Shown here: piece after piece, positions 6,285-7,594 of the stretch
How the letters are laid out: the number at the start of each line of letters is the position of its first letter
How positions within the stretch are numbered: position 1 is the stretch's first letter
Assembly (NCBI GenBank): GCA_005239795.1
Contig: SBBH01000096.1
Location: 1 to 7,594 of the forward strand
Direction: 5' to 3'
DNA from: Planctomycetales bacterium
GTDB taxonomy: Bacteria > Planctomycetota > SBBH01
Length of the DNA: 7,594 nucleotides
Notes under the pieces: model-generated
Database searches by the model: none
What the model saw: the letters and a program-made list of their open reading frames with translations, nothing else
What the model was told of the DNA's origin: nothing
Translations under genes and position numbers: made by a program

Positions 6285-7594
6285 CTTTTTTTCTCCTCCT
6301 CGCCCCTCTCGCCTATCGGTGGAAACTCCCCCGTCACCGCCCACACACGCAGGATCGCCGTGTGCTCGGCCAGGAGCTCGCCCGCCAGCGCCACGCGCGC
6401 CGACAACAGCGCATCCTGGGCCGTCAACCGCTCGATAGGCGTCGCGATCCCCTGACGGAACTCCTCTGAGAGAAGTTGTTCGGTCTCGGCCGCCGCCGCG
6501 ACCTCTTTTTCGCGGCTTTCGCGCGCGGCGCGGGCCGTCCGGTAGGCCGAGACCGCCTCCTCGGCCTCCCGCTGGATCTCCCTTTGCCTCTGGCGGACCG
6601 AGAGGACCGCCTGCGCATGGCGCGCCTTGGCCTTGCGGATGGCGGCCTCGGTCCGCCCCCCTTCATAGAGAGGCCACTGGGCCGCCACGCTGACGTCCCA
6701 GTCGATATCGGAGCTCACCCCCTCCCGGCGATCGTAGAGGTTCCCCGTCATGTTGAGGGTCGGCCACCATCCCGCTTCCTCAACACCGATGCCGGCCCGC
6801 GCGGCCTCCTCCTGGCGGCGCAGGGCCGCCAGGTCCGCCCGGCGCGAGAGAGCCCGGTCGAGAAGCCAGGCTGGCTCGAGCGACGGAAGATCCAGCGCCG
6901 GGAATTCTTCCAAAGACCCTTCGGCGGGCTCCCCCACCAGAAACTCAAGAAACGCGCGGGCGTCGGAGCATTCCCCTGCGATCTCGATCCTCGCCGCCTC
7001 GTGGCGGGCCGTCTGGGACTCTGCGAGGAGCACCTCGGTTTTGCGGGAAAGCCCCACCTCGAGGCGCGCCGAGAGCTCCGCCAGGCGGCTGCGCTCGAGC
7101 GCCAGAGACGACTCCACCGCCTCCAGGCGCCCTTGGGCCGCCAGGGCGCGGGCGTACGCCTCCGAGACCGCCAGGCGCACTTCCAGGAGAGAATGTTCGC
7201 GCGTCTTCTCGGAAGAACGCGTCTGGGCGGCCGCCTGGCGTCCGGCGTAGAGATCCCGAAATCCGCTGAAGATCGGCTGTTCCAGGGCGAGCCACGTCTC
7301 GGTCCGCTCCGGAAGCGTGAATCCCCGCGACCCTCCGACGGTCGCGTCGATCCTCTCCTGCTGGGTGTAGCTCCCCTTGGCCGCCAGGCGCGGCCTCACG
7401 AGCGCCGCGATCTGGTCCTCGTCTGCCCGCGAGGCCCGGATCTCCTCGAGAAGCAAGGCGAGAGTTTCGCTTTGGCGCTCGGCCAGGGCGAGGCATCGGG
7501 CGAGGGTCAGCGTTTCGGGCGCGGGAGCTCCCTGCTCGGCGGCCGAGGAGCCAGGATCCCAGGCCCCGAGCAGGAGGCATCCCGCCAGCACGAC
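6281..7594 (-). CDS. TolC-family outer-membrane efflux protein, 5' end off the window
   Basis: The frame is open through the right edge. At least 437 residues are visible and only the very N-terminus is missing. A GTG at 7591 could serve formally, but it would leave no charged n-region, so the true start is probably just outside. The first visible residues, VLAGCLLLGAW then AA, are the tail of a signal peptide. LAGC could be a lipobox (acylated TolC homologues such as OprM exist), but the hydrophobic run continues past the Cys, so ordinary signal-peptidase cleavage near SSAA is also possible. Numbering from the 7591 GTG, the two OEP repeats are clear. LALEQPIFSGF (101-111) and AAQWPLYEGGR (303-313) are the paired strand motifs. 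RADLAALRRQEEAARAGI (251-268) and GWWPTLNMTG (274-283) are the typical helix-to-strand link. Long Ala/Glu/Arg-rich helices form the periplasmic tunnel. It is the first gene of the efflux operon seen here and overlaps the adaptor by 4 bp. Confidence 0.94.
   Translation of the reverse strand, partial: VVLAGCLLLGAWDPGSSAAEQGAPAPETLTLARCLALAERQSETLALLLEEIRASRADEDQIAALVRPRLAAKGSYTQQERIDATVGGSRGFTLPERTETWLALEQPIFSGFRDLYAGRQAAAQTRSSEKTREHSLLEVRLAVSEAYARALAAQGRLEAVESSLALERSRLAELSARLEVGLSRKTEVLLAESQTARHEAARIEIAGECSDARAFLEFLVGEPAEGSLEEFPALDLPSLEPAWLLDRALSRRADLAALRRQEEAARAGIGVEEAGWWPTLNMTGNLYDRREGVSSDIDWDVSVAAQWPLYEGGRTEAAIRKAKARHAQAVLSVRQRQREIQREAEEAVSAYRTARAARESREKEVAAAAETEQLLSEEFRQGIATPIERLTAQDALLSARVALAGELLAEHTAILRVWAVTGEFPPIGERGEEEKKR
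6293..6300 (-). promoter_or_regulatory. Strong ribosome binding site of the adaptor gene
   Basis: AGGAGGAG on the minus strand, then seven A and one G before the ATG at 6284. It lies inside the last codons (Glu-Glu-Glu-Lys-Lys-Arg region) of the channel gene. It fixes the adaptor start at 6284 and not at the in-frame codon at 6344. Confidence 0.85.

Noticed and set aside
6281..6300. Possible programmed -1 frameshift at the run of seven A, preceded by AGGAGG, joining channel and adaptor
   Set aside because: The A-run is not in the A-AAA-AAG phase relative to the channel frame. The ATGA overlap plus a strong ribosome binding site explains the junction, and the adaptor needs its own signal peptide.
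6285..6344. Upstream in-frame start of the adaptor at 6344
   Set aside because: The 20 extra residues are charged and Gly-rich, precede a normal signal peptide, and would overlap the channel gene by over 60 nt; the start at 6284 has the better ribosome binding site.

Overview
The window is high-GC DNA (estimated by eye, not computed) from a diderm bacterium. It encodes a TolC-type outer-membrane channel, an RND pump and an exported lipoprotein, all of which need an inner and an outer membrane. I cannot place it taxonomically. The mix of GTG starts, short structured intergenic repeats, a SUMF1-type lipoprotein and a COG1373-type ATPase is common in uncultured PVC-like or candidate-phylum genomes, but that is only a guess.

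All genes lie on the minus strand and are read from the right edge to the left. From 7594 down to 2049 there is a complete tripartite efflux module: an outer-membrane factor (its 5' end is off the window), a periplasmic adaptor that overlaps it by an ATGA junction, and, after a 96-bp spacer, a 1018-residue RND permease. Substrates should be captured by the permease from the periplasm or outer leaflet using the proton gradient, then passed through the adaptor-sealed TolC channel to the outside. The spacer before the permease carries two inverted arrays of a 7-nt repeat, next to the permease ribosome binding site.

A 61-bp AT-rich gap then holds a good sigma70-like promoter with a 19-bp palindrome between and over its boxes. 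This reads, apparently leaderless, into a 418-residue AAA ATPase with a DUF4143-type C-terminus (COG1373 family). The gene looks like an independent transcription unit and not part of the pump.

The left end (1-730) holds a 157-bp leader with two head-to-tail 62-bp repeat units, a perfect 22-bp palindrome that would hide the Shine-Dalgarno, and the first 191 codons of a lipoprotein with a formylglycine-generating-enzyme-like (SUMF1) domain. That gene runs off the left edge, and its reading frame has no stop inside the window. I found no tRNA, rRNA, CRISPR array, transposase or clear Rho-independent terminator. The core genes are familiar families; the unexplained content lies in the intergenic repeats and regulatory sites.
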